DNA from: an uncultured Cohaesibacter sp.
Lineage (GTDB): Bacteria > Pseudomonadota > Alphaproteobacteria > Rhizobiales > Cohaesibacteraceae
DNA length: 64,000 bases
Direction of reading: 5' to 3'
Assembly (NCBI RefSeq): GCF_963676485.1
Contig: NZ_OY781114.1
Coordinates: 62,001 to 126,000 of the forward strand
In this document: positions 26,610-35,943 of the stretch, piece after piece
How the letters are laid out: each line of letters starts with the position of its first letter
Numbering within the stretch: position 1 is the first letter of the stretch
The notes under the pieces: model-generated
The model's input: only the letters and a program-made list of their open reading frames with translations
What the model was told of the DNA's origin: nothing
The model's database searches: none
Program-made: the position numbers and the translations under genes

Positions 26610-26927
26610 AGCGTTTTTCTTCTTTATTCAATGAATAGCGGGTTTGAACTTGGTAGGGAAAGGAGCGCAGAGGAGCGTCCTATGGACATGACGGCAGGTC
26701 TGGCGGGCTTTTAAGCCTTTCAGCTCCTCTCTTTTGGCCAATCACAGAGCAGAAATCAAGCGATCAGGGGTTTTCCCAACCATTCTGTTGCGTCGCTTGG
26801 TTCCACATTGCCACCTTGTTGCAGTGGCGCGGGAATTCTGTCATAGACTCAAAGGGTGGTGCGGATTGTCGGATGCATTTCTTTGCCCGGCAATCCTTAC
26901 AAGCAGTCAACCACCGGAGACATGGAA
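26610..26927. other. Divergent intergenic region
   Basis: This region separates the beta-lactamase-fold gene from the glycosyltransferase gene and should contain both promoters. No further feature is seen. Confidence 0.35.
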
Positions 26928-28019
26928 ATGCAGACGATGGATAGTCACGTCAATCCCGAGCAGCCGCGAAAATCATTGCTGTTTTTTGCGCCCGAGCGGA
27001 AGGATGCGGCTATATTGGAAGCCTATGATATCTATCTGCATCATCTGTCTCATTCCAAGCGGTTTGATATAACCATCATGGCCCCCAATGGCTCGCCCTT
27101 TGCCGAGGATGCGCGGTCCATGGGCTACAAGATGTATCCCATTTCGGAATTTTCCCGCAAGCTGCTCCTGCGTACACCGCAGCTATGGCCTATCCTGACA
27201 GCAACGCGGCGCTTCCGCTTTGATTATGCCGTCAGCCATGAAGCTTTTGCTTGCCGAGGGCTTGGGCAAATTTCCCGCAAGGTCATCGGCGTCTGCCACG
27301 ATGACATCCTTGAGGGGTTCAGACATGCCAACCGGCTGGTAACTTTGACGTCGAGCGTCGGCGAGGAAGCTGAGCATTTGTTCGAAGATACGGTTCCTGT
27401 CGACGTCATGCCCTACCCTTATGAGACACAGTTTTCAGATATCAAGCCTCTGCCTCAAGCCGAGGAAAGGCCCTTGACCATCGGTGCGAGTGGCCCCTTT
27501 GAGGAAGGAGACGGATTGGGCACCTTCCTGCATGCGGCCCAGCTTCTGCATCAGAGCTGCCCGGATGTCAAATTCATCATTGCCGGTCAAGGCCCGCTTG
27601 AGCATGAGCTCAAGGAACTGGCCGATCATATTGCCCCTTTTGTTGAATTCATGGGGCCCATGGATGCTGCAGAAATGGCAGAATCCTTTGATCTCTACTG
27701 CCTTGCCGCTGCCAATGCCCCCTATTCCTTTTCCCTCTGCCAGATGATGGATGCGGGCATCGCTTGCGTTTCCACGTGCGCCAGTGGGCCGATGGATATT
27801 CTCAAAGGCGGTATGGTCGCGCCATTGGTTCCGATCGGAGATGCTTTCTTGCTCGCAGTCAAGCTTCAAGAGCTTTTGGAAGACCGCCCCCAGATTGATA
27901 GGATCAAGCAGGCCTGCTTTGAACGCATCCGCGAAGAAGACTTCTCTCCAAGAATCTTCGAAGAAAAGCTGATTTCCCTGTTCGGCATGGAACAAAAGGC
28001 TTCCTCGCGCATTGATTGA
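26928..28019 (+). CDS. Glycosyltransferase, GT4-like
   Basis: The product is 363 residues from ATG 26928, which has GGAG 8 nt upstream; ATG 26922 and 26937 are alternatives. The fold is two Rossmann domains. The C-terminal one shows the GT4-type pattern: LTIGASGPFEEGDGLGTFLHAA, then FIIAGQGPLEHEL, V-E-F-M-G-P-M, and a late glutamate-poor region around Y-S-F-S-L-C-Q-M-M-D-A-G. The usual E-x7-E donor motif is not obvious (the place is taken by a Ser/Cys-Gln-Met segment), so sugar specificity or even activity is uncertain. It stands alone, not in a polysaccharide cluster. Confidence 0.75.
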   Translation: MQTMDSHVNPEQPRKSLLFFAPERKDAAILEAYDIYLHHLSHSKRFDITIMAPNGSPFAEDARSMGYKMYPISEFSRKLLLRTPQLWPILTATRRFRFDYAVSHEAFACRGLGQISRKVIGVCHDDILEGFRHANRLVTLTSSVGEEAEHLFEDTVPVDVMPYPYETQFSDIKPLPQAEERPLTIGASGPFEEGDGLGTFLHAAQLLHQSCPDVKFIIAGQGPLEHELKELADHIAPFVEFMGPMDAAEMAESFDLYCLAAANAPYSFSLCQMMDAGIACVSTCASGPMDILKGGMVAPLVPIGDAFLLAVKLQELLEDRPQIDRIKQACFERIREEDFSPRIFEEKLISLFGMEQKASSRID

Positions 28020-28139
28020 GAAGATGGTAGGTTAACGAACCTATCAGACCAGGAATTTTTGGTCTTCCGCGACCCGAAAGTTTGTGAATTCGACAGTGTT
28101 TCAAGAAAATGATGAAAGCTCCCCCTTGTGGTCGTAAGC

Positions 28140-28152
28140 AATAATCATTATT
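28140..28152. promoter_or_regulatory. Fur/Mur-like palindrome upstream of sodB
   Basis: AATAATCATTATT is a perfect 13-bp palindrome about 68 nt before the sodB start. It closely matches the centre of classical Fur boxes (GATAATCATTATC). Metal-dependent control of a Fe/Mn superoxide dismutase is well known, so a Fur- or Mur-type operator is plausible. Confidence 0.55.
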
Positions 28153-28219
28153 TTTGATACAGATCAATTTTCACCGACTTTTCCGCCGGTAGCCCTTTCA
28201 ATAAAATGGAGATATTTCA

Positions 28220-28819
28220 ATGGCTTTTGAACTTCCCGAACTTCCATATGCCTATGACGCTCTTGGCGATTTCATGTCCGCAGAGACCCTCGAATTCCAC
28301 CATGACAAGCACCATATGGCATACGTCACCAACGGCAACAACCTTCTCAAGGATTCCGGTCTGGAAGGCAAAAGCCTCGAAGACGTGATCAAGGAAAGCT
28401 TTGGCAAAAATGCAGGCCTCTTCAACAACGCGGCCCAGCATTACAACCATGTTCATTTCTGGAAATGGATGAAGCCTGTTGCCAAGGAAGGCGGCATTCC
28501 GGGGGCTCTGGCTGCTAAAATCGAAGAAGATCTTGGCGGCATGGACAAGTTCCGCGCTGACTTCATTAATGCTGGTGTTACCCAGTTCGGTTCTGGCTGG
28601 GCATGGCTGGCTCTGGTTGATGGCAAGCTCACAGTGACCAAAACCCCGAACGGCGAAAACCCATTGGTTCACGGCGGTGCACCGCTGCTTGGCTGCGACG
28701 TTTGGGAACATTCCTACTATATCGACTATCGCAACGCGCGCCCGAAATATCTTGAGGCATGGTTCGACAATCTGGTCAACTGGGAATATGTGGCTGAACT
28801 TCTTGAAGCAGCTTCCTGA
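28220..28819 (+). CDS. sodB: Superoxide dismutase, Fe/Mn family
   Basis: The product is 199 residues. It converts superoxide to peroxide and oxygen. The metal ligands are His27, His77, Asp160 and His164 (in the DVWEHSYYIDYRNARP signature). Gln73 in NNAAQHYNH is in the position typical of iron enzymes; the rhizobial relatives can be cambialistic (active with Fe or Mn). No signal peptide is present, so it is cytoplasmic. GGAG precedes the start by 9 nt. A Fur/Mur-like palindrome lies upstream and a strong terminator downstream, so it is a single-gene unit. Confidence 0.95.
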   Translation: MAFELPELPYAYDALGDFMSAETLEFHHDKHHMAYVTNGNNLLKDSGLEGKSLEDVIKESFGKNAGLFNNAAQHYNHVHFWKWMKPVAKEGGIPGALAAKIEEDLGGMDKFRADFINAGVTQFGSGWAWLALVDGKLTVTKTPNGENPLVHGGAPLLGCDVWEHSYYIDYRNARPKYLEAWFDNLVNWEYVAELLEAAS

Positions 28820-28877
28820 TCCAGCTGATGCCGAGTGCGGTTTGATGACTTGCCGCACTCAAGCAGAGTTAAAAAGA

Positions 28878-28909
28878 AACCCCATCTCGTCGAGGTGGGG
28901 TTTTCTTTT
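28878..28909 (+). terminator. sodB terminator
   Basis: AAACCCCA-TCTCG pairs with CGAGG-TGGGGTTT around a short loop, followed by TCTTTT. It lies about 60 nt after the sodB stop. Confidence 0.92.
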
Positions 28910-28965
28910 ATATATCGAATAGATTGCTAGAGGCTATGAGGCTCGGCAAACCCGGCGAAAGGGCA

Positions 28966-29460
28966 TTAAAGCCCTCTGCGGCAAGGCCTGATCGACCCGA
29001 AAATAGGATATTCGGTGCGCTTCCAATAAAGCCAGTTCTGGCAATCTTTCTTGGTGCGGAAGCATCCGATGTCATCAAATTCAACTCTGCGCGGACCAAC
29101 CGAAAAAAACAGATCATCATCCTCCACTTCCTTGGCCCCCACATGGCGCCCCCACCATACGCGCGACGCGCCGATTTTTTTGGCGAGCATCAGGCATTTG
29201 GAGGGTTTCGGATTGGGACGGATGTTATGGGCATTGCCGGTTGTCACCTGCTTTTGTGGCCGAGACGAAGCAGCCTGAACGAGGGGTCCCAACGTTTGAG
29301 AGGAATGGTTCGGCGAAGGGCCAGACGCCAAAGACGATTGGTCTGTTGTTCCTCCTTGCCCGGATGGGAATGCGTTGGCTGCATCGATGACGGGCAGTAC
29401 AAACGCAATCGACAGGCTTGCAACAATCAGAAACGATAAGGGTCGTTTGCTTTTCATCAT
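28966..29460 (-). CDS. Secreted protein of unknown function
   Basis: The product is 164 residues. A clear signal peptide (basic start, hydrophobic FLIVASLSIAFVLPVIDA, cleavage after A-N-A near residue 30) leads into a low-complexity Ser/Pro/Gln region. The last ~75 residues form a compact cysteine-containing domain with many aromatic residues (KIGASRVWWGRHVG, then FSVGPRRVEFDDIGCF, ending with W-L-Y-W-K-R). The spaced cysteines suggest disulfides in the periplasm. I do not recognise the family. CAGGAG lies before the start. Confidence 0.7.
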   Translation of the reverse strand: MMKSKRPLSFLIVASLSIAFVLPVIDAANAFPSGQGGTTDQSSLASGPSPNHSSQTLGPLVQAASSRPQKQVTTGNAHNIRPNPKPSKCLMLAKKIGASRVWWGRHVGAKEVEDDDLFFSVGPRRVEFDDIGCFRTKKDCQNWLYWKRTEYPIFGSIRPCRRGL

Positions 29461-29730
29461 TTTGCTCCTGACGGTGATCTTCTATCCAGATCATGAGATG
29501 AGCTGATCTCTGTCTCTTCCGATCTGGGTGCACGTCTTTCACACGCCAATCTCTTCCTTACTCACAAGTCCCTGTCGGGGCCGACATATGGGGGAATAAT
29601 ATCTGAGATAGACGTGTTTAATGGATTTTTCTTGGCTCTGAGCTCACTAGGTAAGCTATTAAAATGTCAAAAGCAGGGCAGATCGCGACACGCACCCGAT
29701 ATTGGAAATATGTGTAACAGATCAGAATAC
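29461..29730. other. Intergenic region without visible gene
   Basis: The region upstream of the secreted-protein gene and downstream of ilvE holds only that gene's promoter, as far as I can see. Confidence 0.3.
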
Positions 29731-29760
29731 AAAAAGGGGGAAGGCATGCACCCTCCCCCC
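29731..29760 (-). terminator. ilvE terminator
   Basis: On the minus strand a G-rich arm (GGGGGGAGGG) pairs with CCTTCCCCC around TGCATG, followed by TTTTTG, 37 nt past the ilvE stop. Confidence 0.85.
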
Positions 29761-29796
29761 ATAATTTGCAGAATCAACAGGCCTAGCCCGTAACCC

Positions 29797-30654
29797 TTAC
29801 TTTTTGAATGCGAATTCCCAATAAAGTTCACGGGCTTTCTTGGCAATTGGACCGTGATCATACTGGCGATCATCAAATGCCAGAATCGGGACAACCTTGG
29901 AGTAGTTGCCGGTCGAGAACATTTCATCGGCCTGGCGGCAATCATCAAGGGTCAAGGAGCATTCAACGACGGTTTCGCCGGCGTCACGCAGCAACTGAAT
30001 GGTGCGCTGACGGGTGATGCCATTCAGGAAGCTACCATTTGGAACCGAAGTCTTGACGATACCATCCTTGACGATGAAGAAGTTGGCCGTAGCCAGTTCG
30101 GCCACGTTTCCAAGCATGTCGCAGACGATGGCGTTGTCAAAGCCTTTGTCCATGGCTTCCTTCAGGCAACGGGCATTGTTGATGTAAAGACCGGAAGCCT
30201 TCGCGTTGGTTGGCATGGTTTCCAGTGTCGGACGACGGAATTGGGTAGTGGTAACACGCGTCCCGCTATTTGGATCCGGCATCGGCGCATCAAACAGCGT
30301 CAGGCAGAATTCAATGTCATCCGGGTCCACATTGATCACGGATGCCAGGCTGCCAAGACCCCAATAGGTCGGGCGAATGTAAACAGCTCTGCCGTCAAAT
30401 TTCTTGCAGCCTTCAGCTGCCAGTTCCATGATTTCACCGGCCTTCATGGTCGGTTTCATCAGGAGGGTTTCGCAAGAGCGATTGATGCGCTCGCAGTGGC
30501 GATCAAGATCGGGCATCACGCCTTCGAAATAGCGGGCACCATCAAATACGGTCGAGCCCTGCCAGAATGCATGTGCGCGTGGCCCCATCATAGCCGGGTT
30601 GCCTTCGAGCCATTCGCCTTTATACCAAGTCCATGTTTGTGAAAATTCTGCCAT
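29797..30654 (-). CDS. ilvE: Branched-chain amino acid aminotransferase
   Basis: The product is 285 residues from ATG 30654 (AAGGA 8 nt upstream). This is a fold-type IV PLP enzyme that transfers the amino group between Glu and the keto acids of Ile, Leu and Val. Visible features are the F-D-G-A-R-Y-F-E-G start of the domain, YIRPTYWG, the PLP lysine in TNAKASGLYINN, the AELATANFFIV motif, and G-I-T-R near the C-terminal third. An upstream extension to 30744 adds 30 residues that do not fit the family. A second fold-IV aminotransferase gene is at 62929. Confidence 0.92.
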   Translation of the reverse strand: MAEFSQTWTWYKGEWLEGNPAMMGPRAHAFWQGSTVFDGARYFEGVMPDLDRHCERINRSCETLLMKPTMKAGEIMELAAEGCKKFDGRAVYIRPTYWGLGSLASVINVDPDDIEFCLTLFDAPMPDPNSGTRVTTTQFRRPTLETMPTNAKASGLYINNARCLKEAMDKGFDNAIVCDMLGNVAELATANFFIVKDGIVKTSVPNGSFLNGITRQRTIQLLRDAGETVVECSLTLDDCRQADEMFSTGNYSKVVPILAFDDRQYDHGPIAKKARELYWEFAFKK

Positions 30655-31092
30655 TGAAATATTCCTTGCTTTTATTTCCTCTCGCTCGCTCCCCCTATTC
30701 ATAGCGGAGCCCCGACAATCTTGTAGAAAAGTCTCTTGAGACAAACTGTCTCATTTTGAAGGGGCTGATTGAACCGGGTTCAAGGGGTAGGAGCAGGATG
30801 ACTGCCAAGCTAGATGGAAACCATAAAGCAGCCTCAGGTCAAGCCATTCCTTGAGCGGAGCGCAAATAGATGAGGTTCATTCTTATAGGCTCGAAATCTG
30901 CAAAAAGCGATACATATTGTTCGTCAAATCAATAAAAATCTTCCCAATAAGTCTGGAACATATCCTTGGCTCACACGTTGCATTCCTATAACGCCTGTGC
31001 AAATTATAGTACCTCACTTCAGTTTCGAATGGCGCAATTTCCCCGGACGACTTCCGTGACCTATCCAAAAGACATTTCAAGGAGAAAAAAGC
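30655..31092. other. Divergent intergenic region
   Basis: This 438-nt gap separates ilvE and the haloacid dehalogenase gene. It should hold both promoters; no gene or strong palindrome is seen. Confidence 0.35.
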
Positions 31093-31764
31093 ATGGCTGG
31101 CTCAGACACATGCTCGATTTATGTATTTGATGCTTATGGAACCCTTTTCGATGTGCATGCTGCAGTGCGTCGATATTCCGACAAACTCGGCCCCAACGCA
31201 GCGCATCTTTCCGAAATCTGGCGATCAAAGCAACTTGAATATAGCTGGGTGCGCGCGCTCACCGGCAGATATGTCGATTTTTGGACCCTGACAGAACGCG
31301 CCCTTGATTTTGCCTACGAGCGCATTCCCGATGCCGACCGCTCCATACGACAGGCTTTGCTTGATACCTATCATGAAGCCGATGCGTTTGAAGATGTCCG
31401 CCCGGTTCTTGAGGAGTTGAAGAGCCGTAACGCGCAGTTGGCTATTCTTTCGAACGGCACCCACAAAATGCTGGATGCTGCTGTCGAGAAGAACGGTCTT
31501 GGCGAATTGTTTGACCACATTCTGAGCGCCGACGATGTGAAGACCTACAAGACCCAGTCCTCGGTCTATGATCTGGCCATGACAGCGTTCCGCTGCTTCC
31601 CAGAGGCCATTTCCTTCCAGTCGTCCAACCGCTGGGATGTTGCGGGCGCAACAGCCTATGGCTTCCGCACGGTCTGGATCAACCGCACAGCGGATCTGGA
31701 TGAGTATCGTGACCTTTCCCCCGTTGCCCAGTTCAAAGACCTAACGGGACTTCTGACGCTGTAG
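31093..31764 (+). CDS. Haloacid dehalogenase, type II (HAD superfamily)
   Basis: The product is 223 residues, the normal length of L-2-haloacid dehalogenases. The nucleophile Asp13 lies in FDAYGTLFD. The second motif SNGT, the lysine of motif III (TYKT), and SSNRWDVAGA followed by W-I-N-R complete the active site. The usual YKP is YKT here. Such enzymes release halide from 2-haloacids with inversion; in marine bacteria many homologues have other phosphatase-like or unknown substrates. CAAGGAG lies before the start, and a strong terminator follows. Confidence 0.88.
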   Translation: MAGSDTCSIYVFDAYGTLFDVHAAVRRYSDKLGPNAAHLSEIWRSKQLEYSWVRALTGRYVDFWTLTERALDFAYERIPDADRSIRQALLDTYHEADAFEDVRPVLEELKSRNAQLAILSNGTHKMLDAAVEKNGLGELFDHILSADDVKTYKTQSSVYDLAMTAFRCFPEAISFQSSNRWDVAGATAYGFRTVWINRTADLDEYRDLSPVAQFKDLTGLLTL

Positions 31765-31796
31765 ATTATTCAATTCACACCTAAAACAGCAGTTCA

Positions 31797-31868
31797 AGAT
31801 TTCTCCGGTAAAAATGGTATGCAGCGCCCTGATTGCTACTAACCATTTTGCCGGAGATTTTTTTTGAG
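31797..31868 (+). terminator. Terminator of the haloacid dehalogenase gene
   Basis: A long stem (AGATTTCTCCGGTAAAAATGGT with ACCATTTTGCCGGAGATTTT, small bulges) is followed by a run of T. It begins about 33 nt after the stop. Confidence 0.85.
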
Positions 31869-31995
31869 ACCTTCACTCAAGAAGCAATGTGTTTTTCTTG
31901 GTCCATCCGTCTGAAATACATACGTCTTTTCTGGCCGACAGCAGCAACGAGGCAACCCCTAAACCAGTTTCGAATGTCAGCAAGGCGTCAGTGTT

Positions 31996-32469
31996 TTACA
32001 ATGCCTTGCCAAAAACCCAAAAGGTCTCCCCGCCTCTCTCAAAGGCTTCTATCTCGGAATAGCCTCGCGCCTCAAACCAGCCGCGCTCGTCTACATGCAC
32101 AAAGATTTGATCGTGACCAAGATCCAACGCCAAGGCTTCGACCTGATCGCTCAGATCAGATTTCAAAGTCTCCTGATCCGTGACAGCCTGACTGATCTTC
32201 ATACCAGCCAACCAAGGCCCCAGTTCGTCAAAGGCTTCCAATTCGGCTTCAAGCAAAACCGCAAGTCCTGCGATCTTCCCCTTATCATCGCCTTCATCAA
32301 AGAGCGCCACGATGCCATCTTCCTGCTCACCATCCAGAGCGAGGCGGCGGAAGGCTGCTATGCGCATCTCCAGCCCCTCGCCGCTATCATCGCCAGACAG
32401 CCTCGCATGGAAGCTGGCGCATTGTTCGACGATGGCGGGACAATCAGACAATCTTACAAATTCAACCAT
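31996..32469 (-). CDS. GNAT-family acetyltransferase-like protein
   Basis: The product is 157 residues from ATG 32469. The upstream extension to 32598 (43 residues) overlaps the LOG gene and looks non-coding. The sequence reads as a GNAT fold: LAVLLEAELEAFDELGPWLAGM around the central strands, then H-D-Q-I-F-V-H-V and a final G-W-F-E-A-R-G-Y-S-E-I signature strand and helix. The acetyl-CoA pyrophosphate loop (Q/R-x-x-G-x-G/A) is poorly kept, so activity is uncertain. Substrate unknown. It follows the LOG gene by 79 nt on the same strand. Confidence 0.7.
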   Translation of the reverse strand: MVEFVRLSDCPAIVEQCASFHARLSGDDSGEGLEMRIAAFRRLALDGEQEDGIVALFDEGDDKGKIAGLAVLLEAELEAFDELGPWLAGMKISQAVTDQETLKSDLSDQVEALALDLGHDQIFVHVDERGWFEARGYSEIEAFERGGETFWVFGKAL

Positions 32470-32548
32470 AAATGCCTCTTTCAGACCAAAGCCAAAGCTC
32501 TGCAGTGTATCCAGATAATATGAGCTTCCAAGTGGCGGACGGAAGACG

Positions 32549-33133
32549 CTAGAGCATACCGTCCTTGGGAATCCATTTCCCAACCTTGGGAGCAACATAG
32601 TTTTCCAGACGCTCGAACAGTCGCGCTATGTCCGTTTCGACGATCAACATGTCTCTATGTTCCTGCCTGACGAAAGCGTCTTCTGCGGTGCGATCCAGAA
32701 ACCGGATGAGATCATCGTAATAACCGGCGACATTGAAAAGCGCGGAGGGCTTTTCGTGCCAGCCGAGCGAGGCCCATGTCCACATCTCGAACAGTTCATC
32801 CATGGTGCCAATGCCGCCTGGGATCGAGATGAAGCCGTCTGAAAGCTCTTCCATCAGCTTCTTGCGCTCATGCATGCTTTCCACAAGATGCAGTTCGGTC
32901 AGGCCCTTATGATCGATTTCCTTGGCTTTGAGAGCATGAGGCAGGATGCCAATCACCTTGCCTCCTTGGGCCAAAGCCGCATCGGCACAAGCCCCCATCA
33001 ATCCTGCGGAAGACCCGCCATACACAAGACCATAGCCACGCTTTGCAATCTCTTGCGACAAAGTGATGGCGGCTTCTTCGAATTCTTTTCTGCGCCCCCA
33101 GCTGGAGCCGCAGAAAATACAAATATTCTTCAT
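32549..33133 (-). CDS. LOG family protein (cytokinin riboside 5'-monophosphate phosphoribohydrolase-like)
   Basis: The product is 194 residues. The TIGR00730/LOG signatures are clear: CIFCGSS at the start, VYGGSSAGLMGACAD, and the catalytic PGGIGTMDELFE motif with the nucleotide-binding glycine loop. LOG enzymes split nucleoside 5'-monophosphates (AMP, or cytokinin nucleotides in plant-associated species) into base and ribose 5-phosphate. In non-plant bacteria the physiological role is nucleotide salvage or unknown. It is probably transcribed with the following GNAT gene. Confidence 0.92.
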   Translation of the reverse strand: MKNICIFCGSSWGRRKEFEEAAITLSQEIAKRGYGLVYGGSSAGLMGACADAALAQGGKVIGILPHALKAKEIDHKGLTELHLVESMHERKKLMEELSDGFISIPGGIGTMDELFEMWTWASLGWHEKPSALFNVAGYYDDLIRFLDRTAEDAFVRQEHRDMLIVETDIARLFERLENYVAPKVGKWIPKDGML

Positions 33134-33248
33134 CTGATTGTCTCACCTTTCAAAGCGTCTGTTGCAGCAGCAACGGTGCAAGACGCTTTCCCCACCCGAT
33201 AGTGCTATCCGTTACCGGGTTGTTTCAGGCGAGAGTATCGTCGATTCG

Positions 33249-33569
33249 TTACTCAATGACGACAGCAGTTCCCGATGCGGCCACCATCAGCATAGAGCCC
33301 TTGTCACCGACGGTCTCATAATCGACATCCACGCCAATGATCGCATTGGCACCCAAGCGATGGGCATGCTGGGTCATTTCATCCAGGGCGATTTCGCGGG
33401 CGCGCTGAAGTTCGGATTCATATGCACCCGAGCGGCCGCCAACAATATCCCTGATGCCCGCAAAGAAATCCTTGAACACGTTGGCGCCCAGAATGGCTTC
33501 ACCATTGACGATGCCCTTATAGTCACGAATGACGCGGCCCTGAACGCTGGAAGTGGTGGTAATAAGCAT
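33249..33569 (-). CDS. YbjQ/UPF0145 family protein
   Basis: The product is 106 residues, the usual length of the family. The pattern [12 protein letters not shown]-x-I near the start, [24 protein letters not shown] in the middle and [12 protein letters not shown] at the end are all family hallmarks. YbjQ-type proteins form pentameric rings; a heavy-metal-binding role was suggested but is not established. It lies 115 nt before the LOG gene on the same strand. Confidence 0.92.
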   Translation of the reverse strand: MLITTTSSVQGRVIRDYKGIVNGEAILGANVFKDFFAGIRDIVGGRSGAYESELQRAREIALDEMTQHAHRLGANAIIGVDVDYETVGDKGSMLMVAASGTAVVIE

Positions 33570-33704
33570 GAACTATGAGTCTCCCTTTGACTTTCCTTAA
33601 AAAGGTAGGAAGCGCCGGGGGAGAGTCAAGAAAGCTTTGATCTTTTCCTGCTATGACGTTCCGTCGCAGTGCGAACCGCTCAGTGGGCCTTAAGCGGCAG
33701 CCCC

Positions 33705-33734
33705 AAAAAAAGAGGCCACCCAAGGGCGGCCTCT
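33705..33734 (-). terminator. mutAB operon terminator
   Basis: AGAGGCCACC and GGGCGGCCTCT (33711-33734) form a stem; on the minus strand it is followed by TTTTTTT, 38 nt after the mutB stop. Confidence 0.9.
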
Positions 33735-33771
33735 CTTTATTTTCAAATGCTTGAAGCAGAACGCGATGCGC

Positions 33772-35931
33772 TTATTCTGCAGCGTCCTTGGTGTAGCCAA
33801 GGCGTTTGTTGAGCTGCCCGATCAGATCGATAGCAGCTTCAGCAATCACCGTTCCCGGAGGATAGATGGCCGAAGCACCCGCAGCGTAAAGCGCATCATA
33901 ATCCTGCGGCGGAATAACACCACCAGCAACGATCATGACGTCCGGACGTCCTTCAGCAGCCAAAGCATCACGCAGTGCCGGTACGAGAGTCAGGTGCCCT
34001 GCAGCCAGCGAAGAGGCAGCAACCACATGAACGTCGTTTTCGACAGCCTGACGGCCAGCTTCTTCAGGGGTCTGGAAGAGAGGTCCGATATCAACGTCGA
34101 AGCCAAGATCAGCAAAGCCCGAAGCAATAACCTTCTGGCCGCGATCATGACCATCCTGACCCATTTTGGCGATGAGGATACGAGGACGACGACCGTCATT
34201 TGCCTCGAATTCGTCAACCAGTTTGGAGACTTTCTGTACGACGTCGGACATGGCACCAACCTCTTTACGATAGACACCGGAAATGGATTTGATTTCGGCG
34301 CGATGGCGACCGTAAACTTTTTCCAGTGCGTAGCTGATTTCACCAACAGTGGCTTTTACGCGCGCTGCCTTAACAGAGAGATCAAGCAGGTTGCCATTGC
34401 CCTGCTCGGCTGCGGCGGTCAGGTCTGCAAGAGCCTTGTCCACTTCGCCCTGATCACGTTCTGCTCTCAGGCGAGCCAGTTTATCGAGCTGCTGCTGACG
34501 AACAGATGTGTTGTCGACCTGCAGCACTTCGATATCTTCTTTGAAGTCTGGCTTGTATTTGTTCACGCCAACAACGGTCTGGGAACCGCCATCGATGCGA
34601 GCCTGTGTTTTAGCAGCCGCTTCTTCGATGCGCAGTTTAGGAATACCGGCTTCGATGGCTTTTGCCATGCCGCCAAGGCTCTCGACTTCCTTGATGTGAG
34701 CAAGTGCTTTTTCAGCCAGCTCAGCGGTGAGTTTCTCAACATAGTGAGAACCGCCCCAAGGGTCGATGACTTTGGTGGTCATGCTTTCCTGCTGCAGGAA
34801 CAGCTGGGTGTTACGAGCAATACGTGCGGAGAAGTCAGTCGGCAGAGCCAGCGCTTCATCAAGTGCGTTGGTATGCAGAGACTGGGTATGCCCTTGCGTT
34901 GCTCCCATGGCTTCAATCGCAGTACGTCCGATGTTGTTGTAAACATCCTGAGCAGTGAGCGACCAGCCAGAGGTCTGGGAGTGAGTACGCAGGGAATAGG
35001 ACTTCGGATTCTTCGGATTGAACTTCTCTTTGACGAGCTTGGCCCAAACCAGACGAGCGGCACGCATCTTGGCCACTTCCATGAAGAAGTTCATGCCAAT
35101 TGACCAGAAGAAGGACAGGCGCGGTGCGAAAGCATCCACATCCAGGCCGGTTTCCACGCCAGCACCGATATATTCCAGACCGTCAGCGATCGTATAGGCC
35201 AGCTCAAGGTCAGCCGTCGCACCAGCTTCCTGCATGTGATAGCCGGAGATCGAGATGGAGTTGAACTTCGGCATATTCTGGGACGTATAAGCAAAGATGT
35301 CCGAGATGATGCGCATGGAAGGAAGAGGTGGGTAGATGTAGGTGTTACGGACCATGAACTCTTTCAGAATGTCGTTCTGAATGGTCCCGGCCAGTTTGTC
35401 CTGCGATACGCCCTGCTCTTCTGCAGCGATGATATACAGCGCCATAACAGGAAGAACAGCACCGTTCATGGTCATGGACACGGACATCTTGTCGAGCGGA
35501 ATTCCGTCGAACAGGGTGCGCATGTCATAGATGCTGTCGATGGCCACACCGGCCATACCAACGTCGCCAACAACGCGCGGATGGTCTGAGTCGTAACCAC
35601 GGTGCGTTGCAAGGTCAAACGCGATAGACAGACCTTTCTGACCAGCAGCAAGGTTGCGGCGGTAGAAAGCGTTTGAGTCTTCAGCGGTGGAGAAACCGGC
35701 ATACTGACGGATCGTCCATGGGCGCTGTGCATACATGGTCGGATAGGGACCACGCACGAACGGGGCCAGACCCGGCCAGCTGTTGAGGAAATCATATTTG
35801 GAGATTTCGCTCTCGGCATAGGCGTCTTTCACGTCGATACCTTCCGGCGTATGCCAGAGGGCATCACCAGCGGTCACAGAAGGGCTGGCCGCCTTGAATG
35901 CTATGTCGGCAAAGTTAGGGATCTTGCTCAT
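33772..35931 (-). CDS. mutB: Methylmalonyl-CoA mutase, large (catalytic) subunit
   Basis: The product is 719 residues. It interconverts (R)-methylmalonyl-CoA and succinyl-CoA with adenosylcobalamin. The N-terminal TIM barrel has the substrate-binding [11 protein letters not shown] segment, and the C-terminal domain has the B12 motifs: DGHDRG (the cobalt-ligating His), the S-S-L-A-A-G-H serine loop and the A-G-G-V-I-P-P glycine loop. It follows mutA by 12 nt, with AGGAG before its ATG. The chaperone gene meaB is 12 kb away. Confidence 0.96.
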   Translation of the reverse strand: MSKIPNFADIAFKAASPSVTAGDALWHTPEGIDVKDAYAESEISKYDFLNSWPGLAPFVRGPYPTMYAQRPWTIRQYAGFSTAEDSNAFYRRNLAAGQKGLSIAFDLATHRGYDSDHPRVVGDVGMAGVAIDSIYDMRTLFDGIPLDKMSVSMTMNGAVLPVMALYIIAAEEQGVSQDKLAGTIQNDILKEFMVRNTYIYPPLPSMRIISDIFAYTSQNMPKFNSISISGYHMQEAGATADLELAYTIADGLEYIGAGVETGLDVDAFAPRLSFFWSIGMNFFMEVAKMRAARLVWAKLVKEKFNPKNPKSYSLRTHSQTSGWSLTAQDVYNNIGRTAIEAMGATQGHTQSLHTNALDEALALPTDFSARIARNTQLFLQQESMTTKVIDPWGGSHYVEKLTAELAEKALAHIKEVESLGGMAKAIEAGIPKLRIEEAAAKTQARIDGGSQTVVGVNKYKPDFKEDIEVLQVDNTSVRQQQLDKLARLRAERDQGEVDKALADLTAAAEQGNGNLLDLSVKAARVKATVGEISYALEKVYGRHRAEIKSISGVYRKEVGAMSDVVQKVSKLVDEFEANDGRRPRILIAKMGQDGHDRGQKVIASGFADLGFDVDIGPLFQTPEEAGRQAVENDVHVVAASSLAAGHLTLVPALRDALAAEGRPDVMIVAGGVIPPQDYDALYAAGASAIYPPGTVIAEAAIDLIGQLNKRLGYTKDAAE

Positions 35932-35943
35932 AATTCCAGCTCC

